The notes: generated by a model not told the origin, from the letters alone. DNA of 64,000 nt from JAGWBD01 sp965220615 (GCA_965220615.1 CBDCQL010000002.1:2108001-2172000), one strand, 5' to 3'. Positions 32,752-41,445 are shown, counted from the first letter of the stretch. Numbers and translations are program-made.

Positions 32752-33444
32752 ATGGCTGGAGATTTGCATTGGGGCTATGAAGGCGAGACCGGCCCCGACA
32801 ACTGGGGTAGTCTGTCGCCGGACTTCGCCCTCTGCGCCGACGGCACGGCGCAATCGCCGATCGACATTCGCAACGCCAGCGAACTGGACCTGGTGGACAT
32901 CCGCTTCGACTATGGTCGGACGCCCAACAACGTGACCAACACCAGCCACGGCATCCAGGTCGACGTCGAGGGCGACAGCCACGTCATCTACAACGGCATT
33001 CGCTACAACCTGCTGCAGTTCCACTTCCACGCCCCGTCGGAGCATACGATCGACGGCCAGGCGGCGGCGATGGAGGCCCACTTCGTCCACCACGACCCCA
33101 ACTCGGGCACGCTGGCGGTGGTCGGCATCCTGATTGAGGAAGGCGACGACGACAATGAAGCCTACGCGCCGGTCTTCGGTAACCTGCCGGGCGAGGCCGG
33201 GAAGACTGTCAGCACCGACGACAGCCTGGCCCTGAGCGGGTTGCTGCCACAGAGCCGTACCTTCTACACCTACCAGGGCTCGCTGACCACGCCGCCCTGC
33301 AGCGAAATCGTGCGCTGGCTGCTGCTGGATACGCCGGTGGCGCTGTCCGCCACGCAGATTGCGGCCTACACGGCGATCTACGCCAACAACGCCCGCCCCG
33401 TCCAGCCCCTCGGCGACCGCGACCTGCTGCGGGATGCCGAGTAG
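32752..33444 (+). CDS. Alpha-class carbonic anhydrase
   Basis: The 230-residue protein has the alpha-CA zinc histidines in QFHFHAPSEH and the third in EAHFVHHD, the SPIDI entry motif and the TYQGSLTTPPCSE segment with the substrate-pocket Thr. It catalyses CO2 hydration. The likely start (ATG 32752) leaves no signal peptide; upstream in-frame starts add only a weakly hydrophobic leader. Most alpha-class enzymes are exported, so a cytoplasmic location would be unusual. A TTGCCA/TAGTAT pair near 32605-32636 may be the promoter. Confidence 0.9.
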   Translation: MAGDLHWGYEGETGPDNWGSLSPDFALCADGTAQSPIDIRNASELDLVDIRFDYGRTPNNVTNTSHGIQVDVEGDSHVIYNGIRYNLLQFHFHAPSEHTIDGQAAAMEAHFVHHDPNSGTLAVVGILIEEGDDDNEAYAPVFGNLPGEAGKTVSTDDSLALSGLLPQSRTFYTYQGSLTTPPCSEIVRWLLLDTPVALSATQIAAYTAIYANNARPVQPLGDRDLLRDAE

Positions 33445-33489
33445 CGACGTCCACAAGGATATTGGGGGACGACTCGCCAGACTGACGCT

Positions 33490-35424
33490 TTACTCAGCCA
33501 ACGCGGTCTGTTCCACGAAGTGTTTGAACTCTGCCAGGGTGGTGAAGTAGCGAAAGCCATACTGCTGCGCCGCATAGCGGGTCTCATCTTCCTCGTCGAT
33601 GAGCAAGGCGACAGGTTGGCCCAGCCCCTCCTGCACCCCATCCGGCCAGGCCAGGTCCAGAGTGGCCACCAATTCTTCACTCGCCTCGTCCACCAGTTCG
33701 TGGCCTGGCTCGCCCTGCGGCAGATTGTGCTGTTCCATCCACTCCTGGCACTCCGTCAGTTCAAGTTCTTCTTCGTCGCTCGCCACATGAACCGGACGAA
33801 CGGGCAGCACTTCAACTTTCTGCCCGGGCATCATTGCGCCCTGGGGCAATCGACCGCTGGCCAGGGTTTCCAGCAAGGCGTTTGCATCATTGGTCAGATT
33901 GTGACGCCGCTTTTCAAGAAATGCATCGTAGTTTTCTGGTTGCCACAACTCCGGTTCGTTGGGTATCCACTGGGAAGCAAGTATGCCGGGGAATTTCCTT
34001 TCTGCCTCGGCCAGGTATTTGGCGGGCCAACGGTTGCCGATGGAACTATTGCTACCCTCGGTCAAGAATGCGAAGTTGGCCAGTGTGTTGACGTCACGAC
34101 GGTTTCGGCCCATGCCATACAGGCGGGACTTGGGGAAGATATGGTGAAGTTCGAGAGGGCTATGCAGTGGATCCATGCTTAACGGGATGTTTTTCATCAG
34201 GTCGCGTGCGCGGCCGACACGGGTCAACATGTATAACAAGGGATAGAAGCGATTCCTTCGCCACGAGCCGTAAAAATCCTGAGTCGTGAGCGTCAATGTG
34301 CCACGTTCGCTGCGCAAAGATTCTATCAGCCCTGAAATCTGCCCTTCCCAAGCTCCACCATCCTGCAACACTGCCAGGTCGTGATTGAGTCTCGCCTCTA
34401 CCGAAACGGAATAACGCCCCCAAAGTACGCAGTGGATATACCAGAAAAGGAGACGGGCGATTTCCGATTCACCTTGCCCCAGACCTCCATTAAGTTTGAG
34501 ATAACGTGCCAACATCAGCAAGGCGAACTCACTGCGCAACACGCTGCTGTTGTCCAGCCCAAGATGGGCACGAATCTGCAACAGTAATTCGTCGATACAC
34601 TTTTTGAATTGTCGAAGGCCTTCGCCAAAACCCTCTGAATCAACGTCTTCCAACGCCCTGAATCGTGCATCTCCTGTGATGTATATGGTGATTCCGCGTA
34701 ACAACCAGTTGAAGTCGAAATTGAATCCGGATTTCCGCCAGCGCCGGAGGCAGGCGTCCAGCTCGTCCCGCGCCGATGGTCGGACAACGCTGATCTTTGC
34801 CATCGCCAAGTCGGCGGCGCTGAGTTTTGTCCCGCCGCTGTTGACCTCGTTGAAAATATCGACGACCTCTTCAAGATTTCTGCCGGCAATCGTTTCCGTA
34901 TGGAAAACTTTCTTCTCAACGTTTTCCAGTTGGTTCAATCGCTCAAGATCATTGAAACCGAGGTGCCCCGATTCAAGACGCATCTGCAGAAATTTACCGG
35001 CCCCTTGTTGGAGAACTTCAGTAACACTCACCCATCGCGGGTCATCCTTCATCTTAACCGGACCGTAAAACTCGAACTCCTCACCCTCTTCCGCGTCCAG
35101 ATTGAAATACAGATTCATGAAACTGTTGGCGTTACCCCTGAAGAAGGGATGAGCTTTCCCCCTTTTCACACCGTAGAGCGTAGTGATGCGCTGCTGACCA
35201 TCGACGATAAGTTTGATGGTGCCAATGGAAGAATCGTCATCACCACGGATTTCTGACGATGATGCATCTGTGACCCAAATCAAAAGACTACCTACCGGAT
35301 TTTCGTGGTACATCGAAGACATAAAGCGGCGGACCTGCTCGCGGCTCCAGACGTAACCGCGCTGAAACTCCGGCAGTCCGTATTCACCGGCATCGATCAA
35401 ATTCAGAATCGTCGCAACGTCCAT
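33490..35424 (-). CDS. DUF262 (GmrS-like) protein with HNH nuclease-like region, putative defence factor
   Basis: The 644-residue protein has an N-terminal DUF262 domain with LPEFQRGYVW and the diagnostic DGQQRITTL nucleotide-site motif. A FNEVNSGGTKLSAADL segment follows, then an HNH-type LHHIFPKS with later NTLANFAFL, as in GmrSD type IV restriction enzymes that cut modified DNA. The C-terminal 150 residues are acidic and unassigned. I prefer ATG 35424 (GGAGAAAGG upstream) over ATG 35472. The gene is less GC-rich than its neighbours, as expected for a transferred defence gene, and no partner is adjacent. Confidence 0.8.
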   Translation of the reverse strand: MDVATILNLIDAGEYGLPEFQRGYVWSREQVRRFMSSMYHENPVGSLLIWVTDASSSEIRGDDDSSIGTIKLIVDGQQRITTLYGVKRGKAHPFFRGNANSFMNLYFNLDAEEGEEFEFYGPVKMKDDPRWVSVTEVLQQGAGKFLQMRLESGHLGFNDLERLNQLENVEKKVFHTETIAGRNLEEVVDIFNEVNSGGTKLSAADLAMAKISVVRPSARDELDACLRRWRKSGFNFDFNWLLRGITIYITGDARFRALEDVDSEGFGEGLRQFKKCIDELLLQIRAHLGLDNSSVLRSEFALLMLARYLKLNGGLGQGESEIARLLFWYIHCVLWGRYSVSVEARLNHDLAVLQDGGAWEGQISGLIESLRSERGTLTLTTQDFYGSWRRNRFYPLLYMLTRVGRARDLMKNIPLSMDPLHSPLELHHIFPKSRLYGMGRNRRDVNTLANFAFLTEGSNSSIGNRWPAKYLAEAERKFPGILASQWIPNEPELWQPENYDAFLEKRRHNLTNDANALLETLASGRLPQGAMMPGQKVEVLPVRPVHVASDEEELELTECQEWMEQHNLPQGEPGHELVDEASEELVATLDLAWPDGVQEGLGQPVALLIDEEDETRYAAQQYGFRYFTTLAEFKHFVEQTALAE

Positions 35425-35580
35425 GACAAGCCTTTCTCCACGCGCAGAAGTATACACATCTTTGTTTGACATCCTGTGTTGCAGGATTATGGATGTCTCA
35501 CATCTCGCCCCTCTGAGTCTTCAGAAAGCATTGGACTTGACAAGTATCGCAACCAGGCCAGCCACCGCATCGTAACAGAC

Positions 35581-35608
35581 TTCACAGCCGGCGGCCCTGT
35601 GCTACAAT
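35581..35608 (+). promoter_or_regulatory. Promoter of the ABC exporter operon
   Basis: TTCACA at 35581-35586 and TACAAT at 35603-35608 are separated by 16 bases. The GTG start with its AGGAGA lies 30 bases downstream. Confidence 0.55.
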
Positions 35609-35637
35609 GGCCGCCCTTCCAGCAACCAGGAGAACCT

Positions 35638-37443
35638 GTGTCCCGCAACAAGGGCGAGTTCACCGTCGCCGATGCCTACACCTACAACCACAACGGTGTG
35701 CGCCGCTGGATCTTCTCGCACATCCTGCGCTACCGCCTGCTCTTCCTGCGCTCCGTCCTCCTCTTTCTGATCGGCTGGAGCGCCATGGCCTGGGTGCGCG
35801 TGCTGATCGGCGACGCCGCCAGGGAAATCACCAGCCCCTCCGGGCCGGACGGCCTGATGCTGGCCGCGTTGGCCGTGCTTGTTGTCTCGCTCATCGACAG
35901 CCTCGCCCACCTCGGCGGCAGCCTGTCCATCGAGACCATGGCCCAGAAGCTGGCCCACGATTCGCGCGAGGAACTCTACGTCAGCCTGCTGGGCAAGAGC
36001 CAGACCTTCCACGACCGGCAGCGCGTCGGCGACGTGATGGCGCGCGCCACCGACGACGTCAACCAGCTGGACTTTATGGTGCATCCCGGCATCTTCTTCA
36101 TCATCGAAATCGTGCTGGGCCTCGGCCTGCCCGTCGTTTACATCGCCTTCATCAACCCGCAACTGATTCTGGTGCCCCTGCTCTTCATACTGGTCTATAT
36201 CGTCACCGTGCGCAGTTACTTCCGCCGCCTGAGTCCCGTCATCGGCGCGCAGCGTTTCACCTTTGGCGTCATGAACGCCGGCCTCGAAGAGACCATCACC
36301 GGCATCGAGGTCGTCAAGGGCAGCGCCCGCGAGAGCTTCGAACGGCGCAAGTTCATGCGCAACGCGAAGGCCGTGCGCGACTATCTGGTGGAACAGGGCA
36401 CAATCGAGGCGCGCTACCTGCCCTACCTCTTCTACGGCTTCGCGCTCGGCCTCTCCTTCCTGCACACCATGATTCTCTTCGGCGAGGGCCGCCTCGATAT
36501 CGGCGGCGTGGTGGCCGTGACCGGGCTGGTCAGCGCCATGCGTTTCCCGGTCTTCATCTCGGTCTTCGCCTTCACCCTGGTGCAACTGGGCATCGCCGGC
36601 GGCGAACGCATCCTTGAGCTCATTCGCGCCAGCGCCGACATGGACGAAAACGTCGGCGGCCACAACGACCGCGTGGAAGGCGATCTGGTCTTCGAGAACG
36701 TCAGCTTCGGTTACGACGACGGCATGGTTCTGCAGGACGTTTCCTTCCACGTGCGTCCCGGCGAGACCGTCGCCATCGTCGGCCAGACCGGTTCGGGCAA
36801 GAGCACCCTGACCGACCTGATCAACCGCACCTACGACGTGACTTCCGGCCGCATCCTGATCGACGGCGTGGACATCCGCGACTGGCAGCTGGACGCCGTG
36901 CGCTCGCAGATCTCGCGCATTGAGCAGGACGTCTTTCTCTTCTCGCGCAGCGTCGCGGACAACATCGCCTTCGGCATGCCCGGCGCCAGCCACGAGCGCA
37001 TCGTGGAGGTGGCGCGCGAGGCCCAGGCGCATGAATTCGTCGAGTCCTTCGCCCAGGGCTACGAGACCGAGATCGGTGAGCGCGGCGTCATGCTCTCCGG
37101 CGGGCAACGCCAACGCCTGGCCCTGGCGCGCGCCTTCCTCAGCGACCCGCGCATCCTCATCCTCGACGATTCCACCAGCGCCATTGACAGCGCCACCGAA
37201 GACGATATCCAGCACGCCATCAATCGCGCCCGCCAGGGCCGCACCACGCTGCTGATCACCCACCGTCTCTCACAGATTCGCTGGGCCGACCACATTCTGG
37301 TGCTGGACGAGGGCCGTCTTGTCGCCAGCGGCAGCCATGAGGAACTGCTGCGCGATTCCGAACTCTATCGCCGAATCTTCGCCCGCTATGACGTCGCCCT
37401 GCCGCTGGCGGAGCCGACGCCACAGGACCAGGGGGAGCGCTGA
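35638..37443 (+). CDS. ABC exporter half-transporter (degenerate-site subunit of a heterodimer)
   Basis: The 601-residue protein has about six transmembrane helices, then an ATPase with Walker A GQTGSGKST, a canonical LSGGQRQR signature and Walker B ILILDDSTSAID. The catalytic Glu after Walker B is replaced by Asp, marking the degenerate ATP site of heterodimeric exporters. GTG 35638 with AGGAGA five bases upstream is the start; the frame continues upstream without a family match. It is followed three bases later by its partner. Substrate (drug, lipid or peptide) is unknown. Confidence 0.9.
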   Translation: MSRNKGEFTVADAYTYNHNGVRRWIFSHILRYRLLFLRSVLLFLIGWSAMAWVRVLIGDAAREITSPSGPDGLMLAALAVLVVSLIDSLAHLGGSLSIETMAQKLAHDSREELYVSLLGKSQTFHDRQRVGDVMARATDDVNQLDFMVHPGIFFIIEIVLGLGLPVVYIAFINPQLILVPLLFILVYIVTVRSYFRRLSPVIGAQRFTFGVMNAGLEETITGIEVVKGSARESFERRKFMRNAKAVRDYLVEQGTIEARYLPYLFYGFALGLSFLHTMILFGEGRLDIGGVVAVTGLVSAMRFPVFISVFAFTLVQLGIAGGERILELIRASADMDENVGGHNDRVEGDLVFENVSFGYDDGMVLQDVSFHVRPGETVAIVGQTGSGKSTLTDLINRTYDVTSGRILIDGVDIRDWQLDAVRSQISRIEQDVFLFSRSVADNIAFGMPGASHERIVEVAREAQAHEFVESFAQGYETEIGERGVMLSGGQRQRLALARAFLSDPRILILDDSTSAIDSATEDDIQHAINRARQGRTTLLITHRLSQIRWADHILVLDEGRLVASGSHEELLRDSELYRRIFARYDVALPLAEPTPQDQGER

Positions 37444-37446
37444 ACC

Positions 37447-39270
37447 ATGGGTTTCATTATGGACGGCCTCGATGCCGAAGAATACGACCGCCAGTACAGC
37501 GACCGTGAGCTGGTGCGCCGCATTCTCGGCTACTTCCGTCCCGAGGGCCGGCGCATGCTGCTGGTCGCCTGCGCCCTGCTGTCGACGTCGCTGCTGAACA
37601 CCGGCCTGCCTATCTTCATCTCGCAGTCCATCGATCGCGTCGCCGCGGACCCCAGCCAGCGAAACCTGATGCTGGCCCTGCTGGGAACCATCCTGCTGGG
37701 CGCTTTCGCCTGGGTCTTCAATGCCCTGCGCCAGTGGCAATCGGCCACGGCCATCGGCAACGTCACCCTGCGCCTGCGCGAAGACGCCATGGACGCCGTG
37801 CTGCGCCGCGATCTCTCCTTCTACGACAGCATCCCCTCCGGCAAGATCGTCAGCCGCGTGAACTCGGATACCCAGGCCTTCTCGGCGGTCGTCACCCTGA
37901 CGACGGACCTGATGAGCCAGTTCCTGCTGGTCGTCCTGCTGATCGGCTATCTCTTCACGGTCAGCCCCCGCCTGACCCTGATTCTGCTGCTGCTGGCGCC
38001 GGTCATCATCGCCACGGCGCTCGGCTTTCGCCACATCGCGCGCAAGACCATCACCCAGTCCCGTCGCGTGCAGGCCGAGGTCAGCGCCCACATCCAGGAG
38101 ACGGTCAGCGGCATCCGCATCGCCAAGACCTTCCGTCAGGAAGGCAGCATTTACCAGGAGTTTCTCGGCGTCAACCGGCGCTCCTATCGCATCAACCTGA
38201 TCAGCGGCTATACCTTCAGCAGCATCTTTCCGCTGCTGGGCCTGCTGGCCGGCCTCGGCACCACCGCGCTGGTCTATTTCGGCGTCCTGGATGCCCAGGC
38301 GGGAGAAATAAGCGCCGGCACCTGGTTCCTCTTCATCCAGGGCATGCAGATGTTCTGGTTCCCGTTGACCAGTATCGCGTCCTTCTGGAGCCAGTTCCAG
38401 CTGGGCCTGGCCGCCGGCGAGCGCGTCTTCGCCCTCATCGACGACGAGCCGAAAGTCATCCAGCGGGACGCACGGATACTGCCCGGGATCGCCGGCGAAA
38501 TCTGCTTCGAGCGCGTCGACTTTCGCTACACCGACAAGGAACAGGTGCTGCAGGACTTTTCGCTCACCATTCAGCCCGGTGAAACGCTGGCGCTGGTCGG
38601 CCACACCGGCTCCGGCAAGTCCAGCATCGGCAAGCTGATTGCCCGCTTCTACGAGTTCCAGGGCGGACAGATCCGCATCGACGGGGTGGACATCCGCGAG
38701 CTTGACCTGCACGACTACCACACCCGCCTGGGCCTGGTGACGCAGACGCCCTTCCTCTTCGATGGCAGCGTGCGCGACAACATCCGTTATGGCCGGCCCG
38801 ACGCCAGTGACGGGGACGTCGAACGCAGCGCGCGCATGGTCGGCCACGGCGACTGGCTGAAAGCCCTGCCAGAGGGGCTGGACACGGCGGTCGGCGAACG
38901 CGGCAGCGCCCTCTCGATGGGACAGCGGCAACTGGTCTCACTGGCCCGCGTGCTGCTGCAGGACCCCTCCATCTTCATCCTCGACGAGGCCACCGCCAGC
39001 GTGGACCCGCTGACCGAGACTCTCATTCAGGAGGGGCTGGACCTGGTGCTGGAGCAGCGCACCAGCATCGTCATCGCCCATCGCCTTTCCACCATTCGCC
39101 ACGCGGACCGCATCATCGCCCTGCGCAATGGCGAGATCATCGAGGAAGGCAACCACGAGACCCTGCTGGCCCGGGACGGGCACTATGCCGAACTCTACAA
39201 CACCTACTTCCGCCACCAGTCCCTGGAATACATTGAGGCCGCAGGCCAGTTGCTGAACGGCGTCGCCTGA
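37447..39270 (+). CDS. ABC exporter half-transporter (catalytic-site subunit of the heterodimer)
   Basis: The 607-residue protein has six transmembrane helices and an ATPase with Walker A GHTGSGKSS, Walker B IFILDEATASVD (catalytic Glu present) and a variant signature LSMGQRQ. This complements the upstream subunit: its Walker B Glu pairs with the partner's normal signature to form the active site. Its variant signature sits with the partner's Asp at the degenerate site. It starts three bases after the partner's stop. Confidence 0.92.
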   Translation: MGFIMDGLDAEEYDRQYSDRELVRRILGYFRPEGRRMLLVACALLSTSLLNTGLPIFISQSIDRVAADPSQRNLMLALLGTILLGAFAWVFNALRQWQSATAIGNVTLRLREDAMDAVLRRDLSFYDSIPSGKIVSRVNSDTQAFSAVVTLTTDLMSQFLLVVLLIGYLFTVSPRLTLILLLLAPVIIATALGFRHIARKTITQSRRVQAEVSAHIQETVSGIRIAKTFRQEGSIYQEFLGVNRRSYRINLISGYTFSSIFPLLGLLAGLGTTALVYFGVLDAQAGEISAGTWFLFIQGMQMFWFPLTSIASFWSQFQLGLAAGERVFALIDDEPKVIQRDARILPGIAGEICFERVDFRYTDKEQVLQDFSLTIQPGETLALVGHTGSGKSSIGKLIARFYEFQGGQIRIDGVDIRELDLHDYHTRLGLVTQTPFLFDGSVRDNIRYGRPDASDGDVERSARMVGHGDWLKALPEGLDTAVGERGSALSMGQRQLVSLARVLLQDPSIFILDEATASVDPLTETLIQEGLDLVLEQRTSIVIAHRLSTIRHADRIIALRNGEIIEEGNHETLLARDGHYAELYNTYFRHQSLEYIEAAGQLLNGVA

Positions 39271-39336
39271 GCGCGCTTGTCGCCGCCGCCGCCGCCGACT
39301 ACAATCGCCGGCGTCAGCCAGCCACCCGGCAATTCG

Positions 39337-40335
39337 ATGTCCGATACCCCCGAGCCGCCGGACTCCGGCGACCAGCCACAGCCTCCGCAAGGGCCTGCCG
39401 CGCAGGAATTCGAGGAAATGATGCGGCTGGCGGCGCTCGCGCGCAGCCAGCAGGTCTCCGCGCCCGAGAAGAGCCGCCAGCGACGGGCGGCCGCGCTCGC
39501 CCAAGAACGCGACCGTCGTGTGCAACGGCGGCGCGGTGAGCGGCAGCAGGGCGCCATCGGCCTGCTGGGAGGCTTCATGCGGGCCTTCTTTCTGGTGGCC
39601 GTCGCCAGCGGCCTGATCGCGACCATTCTGGTGTGGTGGACTCCGCCGGACTTCATCCCCGCCGGCCTGCGCAATGAACTGGGCATGGAAGCGCAGCAGG
39701 CGGAAATCGTTGCCCGGCCCACCTCCGCGCCCACGCCCAACTGGTTGCAACGCATCGGCATCGTCGCCGGCCATCGCGGCCCCAACCCCTCCAGTCCCGG
39801 CGCCGACCCGGACCCCGGCGCGCTTTGCCTCGACGGCCTGGCCGAAGTCGACATCAACTTTGACGTGGCGCAGCGCATCGTGCGCAGCCTGCGCGGTCGC
39901 GGCTATTCGGTCGACCTGCTCGACGAGTTCGATCCGCGTCTGCAGGACTATCAGGCCGCGGCGCTGGTCTCCATCCACGCCAATACCTGCCAGCCCTTCA
40001 GCGAACAGGTCTCCGGCTTTCTGGTGGCCGCCGCCGCCGCGCGCGTGGCCGCCCGCAGCCGCGACGACATCCTCGTGGACTGTATCGCGCGCCATTACGC
40101 CCGCGAGACCGGCCTGCGGCGCCACGAGGGGGTCACGGTGGACATGACCAGCTACCATACCTTCCGCGAGGTCCACCTCTGGACGCCGGCAGTCATTATC
40201 GAAACCGGCTTCATGCTGGCGGACCGCGAATTGCTGACCGAACGCCCGGACCAGGTCGCCAGAGGCGTGGTCAATGGCATTCTGTGTTTTCTGGACCGGC
40301 GCAGCGACCTGCCGGCAAGGAGTGAGGGCCTGTGA
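39337..40335 (+). CDS. N-acetylmuramoyl-L-alanine amidase (amidase_3), membrane-anchored
   Basis: The 332-residue protein has a Pro-rich and then basic cytoplasmic N-terminus, a single transmembrane helix (about residues 72-95) and an extracytoplasmic amidase_3 domain. That domain has zinc-site motifs VAGHRG, LVSIHAN and the late catalytic IIETGF. It should cleave the glycan-peptide amide of peptidoglycan. I start at ATG 39337, because the longer frame from 39277 would overlap a TACAAT -10 at about 39299. Its stop overlaps the next GTG (GTGA). Confidence 0.85.
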   Translation: MSDTPEPPDSGDQPQPPQGPAAQEFEEMMRLAALARSQQVSAPEKSRQRRAAALAQERDRRVQRRRGERQQGAIGLLGGFMRAFFLVAVASGLIATILVWWTPPDFIPAGLRNELGMEAQQAEIVARPTSAPTPNWLQRIGIVAGHRGPNPSSPGADPDPGALCLDGLAEVDINFDVAQRIVRSLRGRGYSVDLLDEFDPRLQDYQAAALVSIHANTCQPFSEQVSGFLVAAAAARVAARSRDDILVDCIARHYARETGLRRHEGVTVDMTSYHTFREVHLWTPAVIIETGFMLADRELLTERPDQVARGVVNGILCFLDRRSDLPARSEGL

Positions 40336-40682
40336 CCCGCGAACTCGTGATGTACAACCGCCGCCTGCCCTGCCCCTGGGTCACCCTGGCGCAGCAGACC
40401 CTGCGCCTGCACGGGGTCGCCTGGCACGAGCTGTTCATCGACGACGATGACGAGGCCCGCCAGCGCCTGCTGGACTGGGTCGGTTTCCTCTCCGTCCCCA
40501 CCCTCGTCATCGCCGCGCCAGGCAGCGACCTGCCGCTGGAAGAGCCGGCGCCCTTGCCGCCGGACAGCAGCCCGCGCGGCATCGATCGCGGCTGCCTGAT
40601 CACCGAGCCGGGCATGGCGCAACTCAGCGCCTGGCTGCTGCGTCATGGCCTGCTGTCCCCGGAGCGCCTGGCACGGCACTGA
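40332..40682 (+). CDS. Glutaredoxin-like protein with single-cysteine CPWV site
   Basis: The 116-residue protein follows the glutaredoxin fold order: beta strand ELVMYN, active-site CPWV, helix, then the cis-proline segment SVPTLVIA. The second active-site Cys is absent, so it resembles monothiol forms, but the residue order CPWV differs from the usual CGFS. The C-terminal 40 residues are unusual. GTG 40332 overlaps the amidase stop, so the two are coupled. The redox role is an inference from the fold. Confidence 0.65.
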   Translation: MTRELVMYNRRLPCPWVTLAQQTLRLHGVAWHELFIDDDDEARQRLLDWVGFLSVPTLVIAAPGSDLPLEEPAPLPPDSSPRGIDRGCLITEPGMAQLSAWLLRHGLLSPERLARH

Positions 40683-40706
40683 CCGCCTCGCCGCGGCCAG
40701 CATAAA

Positions 40707-40780
40707 CACTGACCGCTTCGCCCCCCGTCGCTTCGCCGCTCCGGGGATAAACCGCTTCGGGGATAAACCGCGGCCAGCAC
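40707..40780 (+). repeat. Dispersed intergenic repeat, copy 2
   Basis: This segment shares CACTGACnGCTTCGCCCC, CGCTTCGCCGCT, GGGATAAACCG and a CAGCAC end with 28447-28503. Here the GGGATAAACCG part is doubled. A related partial unit (GACCGCCTCGCCGCGGCCAGC) precedes it at 40681-40701. It sits just before the promoter of the tRNA/secE cluster. Confidence 0.6.
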
Positions 40781-40789
40781 AGGCGGCCA

Positions 40790-40818
40790 TTGACATCAAC
40801 CCCCCGCCTGACTAGAAT
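40790..40818 (+). promoter_or_regulatory. Promoter of the tRNA-rpmG-secE-nusG-rplKA cluster
   Basis: TTGACA at 40790-40795 and TAGAAT at 40813-40818 with a 17-base spacer form a near-consensus promoter for a highly expressed cluster. It lies about 80 bases before the first tRNA. Confidence 0.65.
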
Positions 40819-40858
40819 GCGCCTGCGTCCCGCCAGGTGCTGCCGGGCAGGCCGTGCC

Positions 40859-40886
40859 TTGCCGGGCAAGGCGCCCCTGCTATACT
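40859..40886 (+). promoter_or_regulatory. Second promoter of the tRNA cluster
   Basis: TTGCCG at 40859-40864 and an extended -10, TGC-TATACT (40878-40886), are 16 bases apart. They end 11 bases before tRNA-Thr. This is the same short geometry as at tRNA-Gly. Confidence 0.5.
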
Positions 40887-40897
40887 GCGACGGTCAT

Positions 40898-40970
40898 GCC
40901 ACCGTAGCTCAACCGGCAGAGCTCTCGCCTTGTAAGCGAGCGGTTACGGGTTCGAATCCCGTCGGTGGCT
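40898..40970 (+). tRNA. tRNA-Thr (TGT anticodon)
   Basis: The acceptor stem GCCACCG/CGGTGGC is perfect. The anticodon loop reads CTTGTAAG with anticodon TGT, and the T-loop is TTCGAAT. The discriminator is T. No CCA is encoded. Confidence 0.95.
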
Positions 40971-40986
40971 AGTGGCCACGGTGGTT

Positions 40987-41010
40987 CCCGAAGCGACGGG
41001 GGCGAAGCGG
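40987..41010 (-). repeat. Dispersed intergenic repeat, inverted partial copy 3
   Basis: The reverse complement (CCGCTTCGCCCC then CGTCGCTTCGGG) matches the core of the repeat at 40707-40780. It sits between tRNA-Thr and tRNA-Tyr. Confidence 0.5.
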
Positions 41011-41040
41011 AGGGAGCGAAATGGCCAACAGCGCGGAAAC

Positions 41041-41123
41041 GGGTCGGTGCCCGAGTGGCTAATGGGGATGGACTGTAAATTCATTGGCGAGAGCCTACGC
41101 TGGTTCGAATCCAGCCCGGCCCA
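41041..41123 (+). tRNA. tRNA-Tyr (GTA anticodon)
   Basis: The acceptor GGGTCGG/CCGGCCC has one G-T pair. The anticodon loop ACTGTAAAT gives GTA. A long variable arm (class II) and a T-arm GCTGG/CCAGC are present. The discriminator is A. Total length is 83 bases. Confidence 0.95.
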
Positions 41124-41127
41124 CAGC

Positions 41128-41199
41128 GCCTCTGTAGCTCAGGGGTAGAGCGCATTCTTGGTAAGAATGAGGTCACGGGTTCAAATCCCGTCAGAGGCT
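41128..41199 (+). tRNA. tRNA-Thr (GGT anticodon)
   Basis: The acceptor GCCTCTG/CAGAGGC is perfect. The anticodon stem CATTC/GAATG encloses TTGGTAA with anticodon GGT. The discriminator is T. It starts four bases after tRNA-Tyr. Confidence 0.95.
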
Positions 41200-41264
41200 T
41201 GCTTTCAACACACAGAGGAGCGCCTCTTCCGGCAGGGTGAGCGCGCCAGCGAACAGGATCCAGG

Positions 41265-41426
41265 ATGGCAAAAAAGGGTAATCGCGTCATCGTCAAACTC
41301 AAGAGCACCGAAAGCGGGCACATGTACATCACCTCCAAGAACCGGCGCACCACCACCGCCCGGCTGGAGTTGAAGAAGTACGACCCCTTTCTGCGTCGTC
41401 ACGTGCTCTATCGCGAGACCCGCTGA
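41265..41426 (+). CDS. rpmG: 50S ribosomal protein L33
   Basis: The short frame encodes 53 residues starting MAKKGNRV and continuing VKLKSTESG, YITSKNRR and KKYDPFLRRHVLYRE, the standard L33 sequence. This version lacks the CxxC zinc ribbon, so it is the zinc-free form. CAGGA precedes the ATG. Its place between tRNA-Thr and tRNA-Trp, ahead of secE, is a common bacterial arrangement. Confidence 0.95.
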   Translation: MAKKGNRVIVKLKSTESGHMYITSKNRRTTTARLELKKYDPFLRRHVLYRETR

Positions 41427-41445
41427 CAGCGCGGGATCGCCACAT

